Shown: one piece after another, positions 21,780 to 34,009 of the stretch | How the letters are laid out: each line of letters opens with the position of its first letter | How positions within the stretch are numbered: position 1 is the stretch's first letter | Assembly (NCBI GenBank): GCA_026225945.1 | Contig: JAMJFZ010001258.1 | Coordinates: forward strand, 9,276,001 to 9,340,000 | Length of the DNA stretch: 64,000 nucleotides | Direction of reading: 5' to 3' | Source of the DNA: Cricetomys ansorgei | Taxonomy: Eukaryota > Chordata > Mammalia > Rodentia > Nesomyidae | Notes under the pieces: model-generated | What the model was told of the DNA's origin: nothing | The model's input: only the letters and a program-made list of their open reading frames with translations | The model's database searches: none | Position numbers and translations under genes: made by a program

Positions 21780-23110
21780 TTGAGATTATACTATAATTAC
21801 TTAATTTCTCCCTTCTCCCACTTTCAAACCCTCACATATATTCTTTCTTGCTTTCTTTCAAATTCATGTCCTTGATTTTCATTAATTGTTGTTACATTAA
21901 TATATGTATGTATATGTATGTATATTCATAAATATTGCTAAGGTCAACCTGCTAAGTCTATATGTGGTAACTTGTATGTATGTTTTCAGGGCTAATCATT
22001 CAATATTAGATAATCAATTGGTATGCTCTTTTCCTGGGGAAGCTTTTTCTCCCACTCTCAGCATTCCTTATTTGCCTATAGTTCTTTGTGTAGAATTGAG
22101 GCCACTTAAGAATGTTTATTGGTGTCATCCTTGTTCAGATAATACTTAGGCAGTCATGTAAGTAAGAATTTAGGGAAGAGTTTCTGACATTACTAGGAGA
22201 CCTTATCTCACAGAAAACTTCCTGTTTCTCTTGCACTTATAATCATAAAAGAGCTCTTCTCTTCAATGTTCCCTGAGCCTTATGTTCAGTAATTGTTTTC
22301 TAGATGTATCACAGGGACTGGGCTCCATAACTTTGCATTTTGATTGGTTGTGACTTACTGTAGTGGTTTCTTTCTGTTACAAAGAGAAATTTTCTTTTGA
22401 AAGGTTAAGATAACACCTACCTGTGGGGACAATGACATATATTCACAATATTGTTAGGGATTATAGTGGGTTAGTCAAGTGGTGATTGTAGGTTCTCCCC
22501 CAAGATCCAATGACTTCACTAGCTTTGAGCAGTTGGCAAGGCTTACAGTATTAGGCAGATTATTGTCCTCTGGTTGAGTGGTTTTTAATTCCAATAAGAG
22601 AGCTTCTGGTGTAGCAAAGTTTGGTTGTAGGTTCTCTTCCAAGATCTACGACTCACTAATCCTTAGCAGTTGGCTAGATTTCCAGTATCAGGCTTGATTT
22701 TCATCTCATTGAGTCAATCTTGAGTCTAATTAGAGACCTGTTGGTTCCTGCCAAGGTATGTGTGCCACTACTGCACCCTTAGGTTCATGGTGCTATGCTG
22801 GCTGATGTGGTTTGTCGGCATGGTAGATAGATAGAATTATTAGTTGTTTTCCTTTTGATATTATGAAAGATAATCCTCAGGGAAGAGGCATTCAGGTCAG
22901 TTTCATCACAGAGGTCTCTGGGCCATGTCTCTTAAGTACAAGGTTCCATCAGCAATAGGAGGTTACCTTCTACCTCTGGGGGATGTGGAGCTACCAAGGG
23001 AAATATCAACAATCTGTAATGGTTTTGGAGCCTCTTAGACAACCCTGAGCAACCCAAAAGATGACTTTTCCCACTCTAGATTCCTATGTGCCACGAAGGG
23101 TCTTAATATG
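21780..23110 (-). mobile_element. LINE-1 3'-UTR, antisense, with internal duplication
   Basis: The left end has a CT-rich block and a TATGTATGTATA-type stretch. The body then follows the antisense 3' UTR of an old rodent L1: GGTCAACCTGCTAAGTC, ACTTGTATGTATG, TTTCAGGGCTAATCATTC, the CTGACATTACTAGGAGACC segment, AATGTTCCCTGAGCC, CTAGATGTATCACAGGGACTGG and GGTTGTGACTTACTG. It ends with TACCAAGGGAAATATCAAC and GGAGCCTCTTAGACAACCC. A related block is at 62040-62753. About 140 bp is present twice in this copy (22484-22760). The 81-aa frame at 21904-22149 is spurious. Confidence 0.7.
22484..22760. repeat. ~140-bp tandem duplication within the L1 3' UTR
   Basis: First unit starts GATTGTAGGTTCTCCCCCAA (22484). 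The second starts GTTGTAGGTTCTCTTCCAA (about 22624). Both continue through a CTAATCCTTAGCAGTTGGC or TAGCTTTGAGCAGTTGGC part and CAGTAT.AGGC. The two units are clearly diverged. The related copy at 62480-62560 seems to have this block once. Confidence 0.65.
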
Positions 23111-25340
23111 ATTCTTCATTGTAAAGAATGTGTTAAGGCAGTGACATCACATTTTATCAGTAAAACACTGGTGCATTGTCTTCAGTTCTACTTCTGTTTT
23201 GTTCTTTCTTTTGAGATGGAAATGATTCATCTCTGAAGGTAAATATTTAGAAATATGGGTGTTCTACTCCACTCTACACTACTAAGAAATAAGAGCACAA
23301 ATAAATGTATAAATTTGATTGTAAATTATACTTTAGAAAAAACTAAAAATATATTTTAGCCCAGTAGAATTATAATAATAGACAGAATATCATAAGATGT
23401 AAATAATTCTGTTTTGATCTTTTCATATACGGACAGGGTATTATTTATTAAGGCAGTAACCTTGATATTAACAGTTATATTCTCAAGGATTCTTATACTA
23501 GAGGTAGACATTTAACAGTGCAATTTCAGAGACACCTATTCTTCAGATGGCTTGTTAACTGGAAAGTGTATAAGGAAGAGGACAAAATAGTAAACAGAGG
23601 AGTGTGAATTTTAGCTATAGTCTGTTCCTATTGATTTGAAAAATTTCATAATACATTATATTCTCACAATCCTATGCAATGATAACAGCAGTTATGACTT
23701 CATGGACTTGTTTATATCATGAAACACACTGATCTATGTAAGGAGTTTATGACTATGTTTGTTCATTATTCCTATCTAATAAATATTTAGCAGTGTTGTT
23801 AAGCTAGAGAGACTCTTGGGATGGAAAGAGTAAGAGGAGATTGTCCACTGTTTAGCACATACCTATTTCCGTAACTGCTACTAACAACAATAATAACAAT
23901 ATTTAAACACACAATGCTTATATTAGATACAGCAACCCTTCCTTCTGTTTACCAGATTATGCTTATATTCTTCAAATAGGAATATTATCTTTTATCTTTT
24001 TCATGTTTGGACACAGCTATGTATTAATCCACTTCAAGATCTTTTCTTTAATGAGGGTTCTCCAGAGCATTTTTATTCCAATTGAGATTTCTTTTAAAAT
24101 CTTACAAATTGTCTTACAGTTTATATTACAGGCACAGGGCACTATGCTAATCCTCTCTTCCTTCCTCTCAATATGCTATAATAACATTACTCACACATAA
24201 TGTGAGGGAAAATATAATTTTTGGACAATGAAATAAACATCTTTAAAAATCACACAATTTTGTAGTGTGGTAGAGTCAAATCTTTACCTCAACACATCAA
24301 TATCAATGTGGAGTTTTCTAAAACTAAAAGTTTAACTGGAAAAAAATTATACAATGTTAAAGATCTAGTTGCATAACACGACTGATAGTATAATGAAGTA
24401 CTAAATTTCCCTGCTCACTTTAATTCTGACAGTCCTGTCTCATTCCTGAGTGTAAAGTTATATTCTGTAATAAAAATTGGCCCTACAATAGTATTAATGT
24501 GGATGAAATGCCCTCAAACACAATACCAATCACAATCTCTTCTATTTAACTTTCCCTTTCCATGGGATTTGCTTGCAAAGAAATTTAATTTGTCATGAAG
24601 ACAGATGTATTAATATTTAATAAAAATAAAGTCCAATGATACTGTTATTAAAAAAAATAAGAAATGTACATAAAGCCTTTTATATTTGAATAAGATGACT
24701 GAATCGGGTAGCATTAACTCCTAGATTTGAAATATGATGTACGAAAAAGAAGAAAAAAAATCCAACAGAAGGAAATGTTTACTTATTTCATGGACATGTG
24801 TTACCAAAATGACTTTTATATGGACTTTCAGAAAGAGTTTTGAGATGTAGGGAGAACACAGATTAGTATTAACAATGACCTATGATATCAAGAGCTGGGA
24901 TAGTAAGAGTTATTTACCCATGTGGTAGACACTCTTTTTCTTTATCCAATTACCTCCTGAATTCTATAATGTGATATTTTCCCCATTTTTCATTGGAAGT
25001 TGGCCACACCCAATCATATTGTTCCAAATTCTAAATCATAGCCCTTACACCAGCTGATGTTCATACAGACTGGCGACTGAGAGTTTCCTCTAGATCTTCA
25101 ATAATCAGGAAGTTGAATGAATCAGTATGGTGTGCCATAAATTCTAACTACAAATGCACCCTAGCATCTCTACATCTTCATCAAATAAAGATGTATTTCT
25201 AGACACAGGAAAAACCAATCTGGATTAGGTAAGATTCCTCCTGCTTGTAACTTCACCATGTGAGAAGGTATATGAGTTTGGAGGTCACTTTGGTCAAGGG
25301 TGAATAACCTCGAAGACACAGGAAAATATTTTAAACATTT
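23111..25340. other. Unassigned AT-rich sequence
   Basis: No recognised repeat, RNA gene or coding frame over about 2.2 kb. The longest frame is 65 aa at 24003-24200. Confidence 0.5.
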
Positions 25341-25349
25341 ATATTACAA

Positions 25350-25515
25350 TTATGTATTTATTTATGTACTTGCGTAAATGTATGTGAGCACATTTTAAGG
25401 AGTGGGTATAGGTCAGAAGACAACTTGCAAGTGTCAATTCTTTCCCCATACTACATGGATTCCAGGGATCAAATTCAGGATTATTAGCCTGTGCCATTGT
25501 ATGTAGAACCACCTT
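25350..25515 (-). mobile_element. tRNA-derived SINE (B3/B4 group), antisense
   Basis: TATTTATGTACTTGCG, AATGTATGTGAGCACA, GGTCAGAAGACAACTTGCAA, then CATGGATTCCAGGGATCAAA and TTCAGGATTATTAGCC: the order of an antisense B4-type SINE. It is diverged. Confidence 0.65.
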
Positions 25516-25757
25516 ATAAACCCAGAAAAAGTTCCTTTTGAAAGAAAAGAGTAGTAGTGACTTACAACACTTTTTTGTCATAACTTATCAAATAAAGGTG
25601 AAGCTTTTGACTCCAACACATTGAAAGAAATAAAGACAAAATAACTCCTGCGTCCAGAAAAAGAATGGTAAAAATACCTCTGAATTCAAGAGGCACACAT
25701 GAGCAGTTCATAAAATCTGACCCTTGACAACCAAACATCCAGGTTTCATCCCTTCCC

Positions 25758-25760
<3 letters not shown>

Positions 25761-25810
<50 letters not shown>

Positions 25811-25812
25811 TA
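25761..25812. repeat. (TG)n microsatellite
   Basis: About 20 TG units, then TATG variation. It lies at the tail of the antisense SINE that follows. Overlapping minus-strand frames (25562-25834 and 25746-25979) translate it as HTHT and are artefacts. Confidence 0.95.
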
Positions 25813-25965
25813 TGCCATAGCACTTTGAAGCCAAAAGGAAACTTTATAGAGTCATTTTTCTTCCCCCATCTTTGTGTATGATCCAGGTATATTACAGGTT
25901 GCCAGGCTTGCTGGGCAAGTGCCTCTCTCAGATGAGCCATCTTGCCAATCCGGTTCTTTTTTTTT
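25813..25965 (-). mobile_element. B4-like SINE, antisense
   Basis: GGTTGCCAGGCTTGCTGGGC and AGTGCCTCTCTCAGATGAGCC followed by ATCTTGCCAATCCGG match the antisense head of rodent B4-type SINEs, where the TG tract is the usual variable tail. A T-run follows at 25957-25967. Confidence 0.7.
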
Positions 25966-25979
25966 TTAATGTGATGCAT

Positions 25980-27603
25980 GAGCTGTATTTCTCACTCTTA
26001 CAGCCAAGGATTATAGCCAATTTACTCCTTTTAGACTAACTAGCTCAGTGCATCCTCATTCACTGCATTAATCAGCAAAGCAGTGCATCAGTCGGATCTG
26101 TAGGCATTCTAGAGCATTTGATCAATGTTTACTCATTCATCACTCTTTGTTGCAGGACGATGCTCAGTAAGGCCTTGTCCTTCCAGCCTTTGCACAGTAC
26201 CACCAATTCGCAAAATTCTTGTGGACTCCATAATATGAAAGACAAAAGCATAAGCACCAAAGTAATCCTATAATCGCATTCTGTAGCTTCCAATTGCCAG
26301 CAGTCTTAGCTGTCATTCTTAGCATTCTTATTCTTATTCAACTATAATTCTTAGCATTCTGTGCTGATATATTCTCTTTGTTTCCCAAGTTTAACAACTA
26401 AAAAACGAGAATAATATTATAGGATGTGTAAATAATGACAATAAGATAAATACTGTATGTTAAAAGAGTTAATAAATAAAAGCATGTAGAATAGTAATAC
26501 ACTTCAAATTCTTGCAAATATCACAAGTTTTATTAATGCTCTTACTTTATGTTTATTAGACTTTAAAGTCTCAAGAACAAGGGCAATGTCAATTTTACAT
26601 ATTTTTTCTTCATTGCCTGAGTGACTTGATACTCAGTGAGTTTTCATTAAAATTTAATTGAATTGATTATGCAATTGTAGTCATAGTGGAAGTACTCATA
26701 TCTAAAAGAACAACCAGCATCATTAAGAACCTACTATGTGCTGAGTATGATTCTTATTTTGCTGCATGAATGAAGTAGAATATGACCTAAATTAAGTAGT
26801 GTTTCCAATTCACACAAAAATGCTACAAAATCTCCTAATAATAATGTCTTATATGTCAAAGTTCACTTACCAATGGCACAAAATATACTTCTGATATCAT
26901 CACTGTTTGGCTGGGCCTCCTGTGTAGAGATTCAGAAAGTGCTAACTTGGGGCTTTTGGCTTCAGTCCTGGTGATATATATCCTCATTGGGTTCTTCTAA
27001 AGTGAGTTTTAAAGAAACAAACAAAGCACATTTAACAGAATTTTGCTTTATTATATAATGAGTATCATGTCTACAAGTGTGAAATGTGTATATTGCTTTC
27101 ATGTCAATAAGACTGGTCAAAAGTTGACACATGATTTTACCAAAAAGAGGAAAGAGATCAGAAAAGCTACCTTGGGGAACATAAAATCTTACCAACTGGG
27201 AAGCAGGAACTCTGAGTAAGCTATTTCAGACAAATAGAATTAAAACATGAAACAGATGAGCACTGCGGGCTGCTGTTGTTGACTGTGGTCCTACAGAGCA
27301 GAAAATTATTGATTAGTTACAATAATTTGTAGCAAGGCCTTCTGAGTATTGTGAATAGGGTAATCAAAGATGTGCATGAAAAACTAAGCAGAGTTTTCCT
27401 AATAGACAGTTGAGGGCTCTAAGCAAACTAAGACTAAATCAATACCTACATCAGAGCTAACAACATGAGGCCAACACAACCATGTTCAATGGGAACACAC
27501 ATCTTTCTTCTTAGTCTTCTTGCCATGGTGTTTTTAATACACATCCTCATGGTCATGGCACGTAATTGACTAAAGGAATTTAATGAAGAAAACACATATT
27601 TGG
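25980..27603. other. Unassigned sequence
   Basis: About 1.6 kb without recognisable content. The 77-aa minus frame at 26962-27195 has no motif I know. Confidence 0.45.
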
Positions 27604-28156
27604 TGTAGCAGTATGTTACAATCCTTTACCCTCAATTTAGGGAAGGAGAAAGGAAAGATAGAAAGAAATCTTCATCACTTTTGAAAGCAGCCTTGATAAA
27701 GAATGAGAGAAAGGTAGAAATCCTCATAGCCTCTTTTTAGGGTGTCCTAAGCTCGAAGAGGACTAGCTGACAGTGGGTCAGACTAGCATCTTAGCTCACG
27801 GTCTGTAAACTCAATCTCTCCAATCTTTGTACTTTTAGAAATTATCACACTAATGATCGCAACCCAACCAACAAACCGTCAACCAATGCCTACCATGACT
27901 CTAAGGACTTCAGATCTTTTATGCCCTAAGCCAAAAGTTCCCACAAATTCCTGTGGCACACAATCCCAAAGACAAGCTACAGGTGCCAGAACAACTGCAC
28001 CTAACCAAATTATAGCCACCTGCATCAAGCATTCCAAACTCAACATGCAAACAACTGTACCACAGCTGGGGTAGGCACGCAAATCTAATCCAAATACCAT
28101 TTTGCATTTTTATAGAAACCAAAATAACAAAAACTCCTTCCACTTGTTCCTCTACA
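27604..28156 (+). mobile_element. ERV LTR, same family as 43810-44340
   Basis: Starts TGTAGCAGTATG and ends GTTCCTCTACA, with TG...CA ends. It aligns along its length to the LTR at 43810-44340. Shared blocks include AGGGAAGGAGAAAGGAAAGA, AATTATCACACTAATGA, ACCAAATTATAG, ATCAAGCATTCCAAAC, ACCACAGCTGG, and AACCAAAATAACAAAAACTC. Unlike the other copy, the flanks are not a matching duplication (left ATTTGG, right GTTTCA). This may be a solo LTR formed between different elements, or one end of a lost provirus. The frames at 27853-28074 and 27879-28143 (minus) are within the LTR and spurious. Confidence 0.75.
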
Positions 28157-28371
28157 GTTTCAACTTATAATTCTCAGAGATATAGTCTGTCATGGCAGAG
28201 AAGATGTGCAAGGAGGAGCTAGAGGCAGCAGGTCATGCAAGATTCCACATCCAGGAAGCAGAGAGTGAGGAGGGAACATTCACAACTCATTTTCTCCTTT
28301 TTATTTAGTCTGAACATTAGGATGGCTCTTCCCACCACAATTACTCTAATCTTGAAAATACTTCACAGACA
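28157..28371. other. Short unassigned stretch between two LTR-like blocks
   Basis: It could be leader or internal remnants of a proviral element or unrelated sequence. I see no PBS or coding frame. Confidence 0.3.
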
Positions 28372-28926
28372 TGTTTGGAGAATTTTGCAAATCTCACCAG
28401 GTGACTGAATAAGACCACCACAATTGAGCCAAATTTGAAGCAAACTTTAATTAAGTAAATTAAATACTGTCCATGAAGACAGACTCTGACCAGGTCCATT
28501 CTGGGTCCCCATGGAGGGGTCTGGCCACCTCCAAAGTTTGCACAGAATGGCACCAAGTCATGTGGCATGGATGCTTCAAAGGCAGAATCCATAAGGCTAT
28601 GTACTTCCCACCAGGTCCAATCAGGGGCAAGCATCTGTGCTGATGTACTTCCTGTCTGGGTTATTTTACACCCACAATTGACTAAATATTTCTAGTTTAT
28701 TTGGAGTATATCTGGTCCAGTAGGATCAATCACATGGAACCCTGGCATTCCCCACCCAACCTTCCAGGTGGTTATCTGCCCCTGGGCAAGTGAGATTACA
28801 GGATTATGTGTTTCTGTATCTCACAGGAACAGCCTCACCCAGCACTCCAGGAACTTATGTCTTCCTCCTTCTACAGATCTTTTAGGCAGAGTAATTAAAA
28901 TTTAAGACATAAGTTTTGCTCCTACA
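28372..28926 (-). mobile_element. Possible LTR, antisense
   Basis: On the minus strand the segment begins TGTAGGAGCAAAACTTATG and ends TCTCCAAACA. A TATTTAATTTACTTAATTAA near the 3' part could hold TATA or ATTAAA signals. A phrase on the plus strand, CCATTCTGGGTCCCCATGG, recalls rodent LTR sequences. No flanking duplication is visible. The 97-aa minus frame at 28341-28634 is probably a chance frame in it. I hold this only tentatively. Confidence 0.4.
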
Positions 28927-28929
28927 ATT

Positions 28930-29930
28930 TGCCCACAGGGCCATTCTACATTCTGTCATTTTGTTGTCAATATCAACAGTCACAGATGGGTCTAAATAGA
29001 TTGCTGACAGGAGAGCCTCATATTCAAATGACTCTGAATATCCTCCTCTTGCATATGTTTACTCTCAACATAAGAGTTTCTTCTGATCTGCTTTAGGTTG
29101 ATATTGTTACCGAATAGTCTGTTGTTTTCAATCTATCTGAATCTGAAAACTGATTGTCTTATCCCTGCCCACCTAGACTACATCATTTGAAGACTGGAAC
29201 ATGAATCTTTCAGAATCCTCAGTGATACTGCAAAGGTATTAAAATAACACTAATCTACTTCTTGATTCACTGGGCATTTCTGAAGTCAGGAGACAATTTT
29301 TTTTTCCCTTTCTATATAGGCTTCCAAACAAGAGCAGCAGCAAAATCCCCCAATCCTATCTTTTCATCTTTGTTACTGGCTAGAGAAGAAACAGACTTAA
29401 CTTGTGACATTTCAAGCCATAGACCTGTCCATTTTTCTGCAATTCATCTTGTGAGTTATGGAGCAGAGGCGACCATTAGTAAATGATTAATTCTTCCCAT
29501 ATAAAACCACTAGTGACCCACTTTCTGTTGAATATGCTATATACAGATGCATAATTCTTTCCCTCTTATGACACAGTTCAGGTAGAGTGCAGTGTTAGCT
29601 TGTGTGGGTATCACATTTTGCTTCAAATTTCCAGTACCTTCTCTTTCCCTTAAGTTATGATGCTTGGGGTGGGATATAGGTCATTACTTAAGTGTATTTG
29701 CAGAAGTAGGATAAACTGAAAAAGAAACTGAAGTGAAATATCATATATACCCAAATTCATGGCAATTTAGATGAAAAAGCACTCTGTTTTTTTTTAATAT
29801 GAATTTCTAATCAATGTTAAATTTGTATCTCGAATGTGGAGATAATTGGATTGCTTTGTTTTAGAAGATTGCCTCATGGACTAAAGTTTACTTCCAACCT
29901 TAACCTTTTTTTCTCTGAGGGTCAAAATTT
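28930..29930. other. Unassigned sequence
   Basis: No recognised content. The 74-aa frame at 29262-29486 has no motif I can place. Confidence 0.45.
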
Positions 29931-29934
29931 GTTG

Positions 29935-30075
29935 GTTGAGAGTCCCTAATCTGGCACTAAAGTTATGGGCAGGCAGCTGTGAGCTGCCTGATTGCCTGGT
30001 GCAAGTGTTCAGAACTAATCTCAGATTCTCTGTAAGAGCACTGAGTATTCTTTACCAATGAACCACATTTCCAAA
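29935..30075 (-). mobile_element. B2/B3-type SINE fragment, antisense
   Basis: TTATGGGCAGGCAGCTGTGAGC, TGCAAGTGTTCAGAAC, TCTGTAAGAGCACTGAG and ACCAATGAACCACATTTCC resemble the antisense head of a B2/B3 SINE. It is diverged. Confidence 0.6.
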
Positions 30076-30092
30076 ATCTCTAATTTTTTCCT

Positions 30093-30246
30093 CTTTTTTT
30101 TTTTTTGAGACAGGATATCTTTGTTGTAATTCTGGCTGCCATAGAACTCACTTTATAGACCAGGCTGGCCTTGAACTCACAGAGATCTGGCTGCCTCTAT
30201 CTCCCAAATGCTGGGATTAAAAGACTATGCCACCACCACTCAGCTA
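30093..30246 (-). mobile_element. B1 SINE
   Basis: TTTTTGAGACAGGATATCTT, GACCAGGCTGGCCTTGAACTC, TCTCCCAAATGCTGGGATTA and CCACCACTCAGC: an antisense B1 with a T-run at left. Confidence 0.9.
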
Positions 30247-30249
30247 AGA

Positions 30250-31190
30250 ATCCTTAATCTGTAGAGAATTTGGTCTTTGGGCTTTTTGTTCATATTAAAA
30301 TTCAACATTTATGTTAGTCTGCTGGTTCAATGAGGTATCTAAGTGGAAGCATCTGAATTTTATTTAAGGCAACATGAAATTAAAACATGAACTATAGACT
30401 AAGCAGGGTGTCACTTTTATTGCTGCACATATAAAACAAATTCCCAATAAGGAACTACCAAAGAAACTAATAATGCAGTTCTGTTCTTCATAGAAACAAG
30501 ATTTCATTTCCAACATAAGGAGATGAGAGCAATGTGAAGCCTGTGAACACAGGAACACTGGTGAGAGAGGAGATTTCCTTATACCAATGATCACTGTTGC
30601 ATTAGTGATGATGGCTATAGAGATAGGCTAATGAAGAAATCAGGTACAGAATGAAGAGAGCAGGGCACATATAGAATAGAGGCCTTACATAAGATGATAC
30701 TACACAAGAAGCAATGCTCAACTTGGCTCATGATTGGGGAGCTGATCACATCTGGCCAGAGCCCAGTGCTATACCTCAACATATCAATCTCATTACATGT
30801 TTAGAGTGGAAAGCAGTGGATATGCAGAAGATTAGTTACCAGAGAGTCCAAGGGGAGTTGCCAGCTTGCTTAATAGCAACCCACTCATGTGAGAACCAGT
30901 CTACTTCACATAAGCAAATACTCTCCAGAGCTAACTCTGATCTCAATGCATCCTTCATAGAAAAAATATCTTATTCTAACCATACCACAGATATTCACAA
31001 AATTCTATGATTTATATGTCTTGGCCAGCTTTTATTTCTCTGAAAACACAGGAGACAGAGATTACTGAAAACTTCAAATTTCATCTTCTTGAGTCCACCA
31101 AATGATGTTTTCAAAGCAATACATAAATCAATAAAGCAATACTCTCAACATGTATTTCCTGTTTTCCTCATCTCATCTTCTTTTCATTTT
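30250..31190. other. Unassigned sequence
   Basis: Nothing recognisable. The 98-aa frame at 30714-31010 has no motif I know. Confidence 0.45.
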
Positions 31191-31267
31191 TATAGGTCTG
31201 GCGGGCATGTATATGTGTATGATGGTCTCCTGTGTATATATCAAATGTTTGTGAGCGGGTGCTTGCA

Positions 31268-31270
<3 letters not shown>

Positions 31271-31313
<43 letters not shown>

Positions 31314-31319
31314 TGTGTA
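31271..31319. repeat. (TG)n microsatellite
   Basis: About 24 TG units with one TA step. Confidence 0.95.
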
Positions 31320-31420
31320 GACCTGAGGTTGATGCCTGGAATCTCCCTTCATTTCTTCTCTGTCTTACTCATTCAGATTAGGATCTCTCAATCAAAGTCA
31401 TTCATCACCAATATAGATAG

Positions 31421-31439
31421 TTTTTTTTTTTTTTTTTTT
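31421..31439. repeat. T19 homopolymer
   Basis: Nineteen T residues, likely the A tail of an antisense retroposed element. Confidence 0.9.
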
Positions 31440-31589
31440 ACCTGAATGCTCTGAGCACCTTTTAAAGGTGGAGTTACAGGGGAGCTACCATACACCCTCA
31501 CCACTGATATGTTTCTGGGGCTCTGAACTCTCATCCTCAAGCTTGTATGACAAGTGAATTCACCACTGAGCCAACTTTCCATTTCCCAG

Positions 31590-32880
31590 TTATTTTTATT
31601 GTTCTTCCTAAAGATTGATATGTTAGGAGTAAGACTTATAAATATAAGAACTCTTTTGACACTAATGCAGATTACATATAAGTATGAGATCTGGAAAATG
31701 ATAGTATCTACTAAATCTGATGAGAAGACAAGTTGTTCCTCTAATATCCTAGCCCTGAAAATTAAGCTTGATTGAAAAATGAGTTGTTTTCACACGCATT
31801 AGAAGTAGCATGATTCAAGTATTCATATATCAATAAATAGCTAATACGAGGCATTGTAGATGCCATTAAATAATCATAACAGTTATTCTTCCTTAATAGG
31901 ACTGGAGTACTTTGTGTACTACTGCTGAGTAAATCATTTCACTTGATGGTTTCTTGTTTCACTATAAAAAACAGTGACTGTAAATAATGTAAGCCGTTAG
32001 CTGTCACGCAACTAATATCTTTAGTAGAGGGAGTATTTATAGAGCCCTAAGCAAACCTAATATGATGCAAAAAAGATGAGCAGAAGACAGCTAAGGCCTG
32101 GCTAGAAATATTAGCTGAGAAATGTCGAGTAATACAATAGGTAAAATACAATAATTAACCTGATTTGTATAAGCAATATTCCAAAGAGCTAAATCGAGTT
32201 TTCCTTCATTTATATTTTCTTGGAAATTCGAATGCAAAGATATGCCCTGTGTTTTGGCATTATACACTGTAGTTCAGTTGTTTGGCCTGTTATATGTCTG
32301 TTTATACCCAAAGAAGAAGAAGTTATTGTGCCCATGTTAGTAGTTTAGTGAAGTCGTATCAGTTATAAGTTTCACTTGGTTGTTCATAAAGTTCTATAAA
32401 CATAGACATCTTTAAGAAGACTGACGTGAATGAAGTAGCACAGACTCATGTTTGTTGGAGACCCCTACTTGTTTCTTCACTGCTTATATGTTTCACTGAA
32501 GGGCCAAGTCTTTCACCTAAGGATACCTGGTGTTCCAAGATTTTTTTTCTTTTCTGGAATGACCTGAAACTGTGTCTGCATTTTAGACAGTACAAAGAAT
32601 GAACAAAATTTACTGGATCAACTTTCTTAAAAATCTTCATGGAAATGGCAGTAGAAATATTCTAACGTTTTATTGACGGAAACATGCAGTTTGATAACAA
32701 CTAAGAAATACCCTAATTCAACAGACACATTCAGCTACTTAGTAAGGTTTCATTTGAGGTTAGCTTCTCTAACACTGGTTAAGTAATTGAAGGTAAATAA
32801 TATACCTTCTCACAAATACAAATACTTGGAGAAAAATTAGAAATAAATTACTTAAACCTGAGAGCGGCTAAATAAGAATT
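31590..32880. other. Unassigned sequence
   Basis: No recognised content in about 1.3 kb. Confidence 0.45.
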
Positions 32881-32884
32881 TGAA

Positions 32885-33066
32885 TGAAGTTGGCCATGGT
32901 GGTGGCACAAGCCTTTAATCCCAGAAGTCAGGAGGCAGAGGCAGATGGATATCTGGTAATTCAAGGCCAGATGGGTCTACATAGTAAGTTCTAGGACAAG
33001 CAGAACTGCATAATATAGAGAGTCTGTCTCAAAGGAGGAGGAGGAGGAGGAGGAGGAGGAGGAGGG
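32885..33066 (+). mobile_element. B1 SINE with (GGA)n tail
   Basis: Sense B1: GGCCATGGTGGTGGCACAAGC, CTTTAATCCCAG, AGGAGGCAGAGGCAGATGG, TTCAAGGCCAG and GTCTGTCTCAAA, followed by about ten GGA trimers at 33034-33066 instead of a plain A tail. Confidence 0.9.
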
Positions 33067-33069
33067 CAA

Positions 33070-33790
33070 GAGCAGGCTCCATTTGAGGAGGATAGAGCCA
33101 AGCTATAGAGTAGGAAGAAATACAATGCTGATATTAAGGGATTTGAAGCCACTTACTTCTATTTCCCACGTGTATGGGTGGGAATCTAAGTGAGACTCCT
33201 TACACTTTCATGAGCGTTCACAAGGAAGAAACAGCCTCCTAAACATTGTGAGGTTTTGATTGTAGCTATTAGGAAGGCGTGCACAAGGACAAAGGTGCAA
33301 AAGAAATGTGGGAGTCCTCCATTAAATAAAATTTGTTTTTAAATGATCTCAATCTTTATTTATATTAAGATGATCGGGGATGTTTATGTTTATGTTATGA
33401 CTTGCTGTTTCTCAGAAGCTGCTTGTCCACTGCACAAATACATTCTGTCTTCATCCACTCCTTACAGATGCTATGCACACGTACTCAACATCTTATACAA
33501 CCAAAGCTTATTCTTCCTTAGTTCTTGAGGACAAAAGTATAGAATCCAGAAGCAAGAAAGACTTTACTTCCTTCAAATGTTCCATTGAAAATTGATTTCC
33601 CTTCTTCCTGAAACTTTTGTTATACCAGACAGTTTCCTTAGACCACAACTATCTTATTTCAGTCTCCACTTTGGGTCCATCAGATCTTCTCTTCTCCCTA
33701 TGTTTTTCTACTTTTTTTCATAAGAATGTCATTAGATTTAAAGTCTGCCTGGTTATCACACATTATCCCTTTTAAATTGCTTTTAGATGT
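33070..33790. other. Unassigned sequence
   Basis: Nothing recognisable. Confidence 0.45.
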
Positions 33791-33794
33791 AGTT

Positions 33795-34005
33795 ATTTTA
33801 TTTTATGTGTATGTTTTGTTATCATAAACATCTTTGTGGCACATGTATGATTGGTCATTCTCCATGGAAAAGGTTATTGTACACACTGGAACTGCAGTTC
33901 TGGATGGTTGTAAACCACCATGTGAGTACTGGGAATAGAACACGAATCTTCTTTCAGAACAAGTGCTGTTAACCACTAAACTACTCCTCATGCCTCAACA
34001 TTATC
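33795..34005 (-). mobile_element. B3 SINE, antisense
   Basis: TTTTATGTGTATGTTTTGTT, GGAACTGCAGTTCTGGATGG, CCACCATGTGAGTACTGGGA, CAGAACAAGTGCTGTTAACC and CTAAACTACTCCTCATGCC follow the antisense B3 consensus order. The 62-aa minus frame at 33803-33991 is in it. Confidence 0.8.
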
Positions 34006-34009
34006 TCAT

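Larger units (their letters stand above)
31190..31585 (-). repeat. Diverged SINE sequences, antisense, with TG and T tracts
   Basis: A (TG)n run (31271-31319) is followed by ACCTGAGGTTGATGCCTGG and, after a T19 run (31421-31439), by AGGTGGAGTTACAGGGGAGC and AACTCTCATCCTCAAGC to ACTGAGCCAACTTTCC. These resemble parts of antisense rodent B3/B4 SINEs. Several insertions seem mixed. The 118-aa frame at 31089-31445 includes Val/Cys from the TG run and is spurious. Confidence 0.5.
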
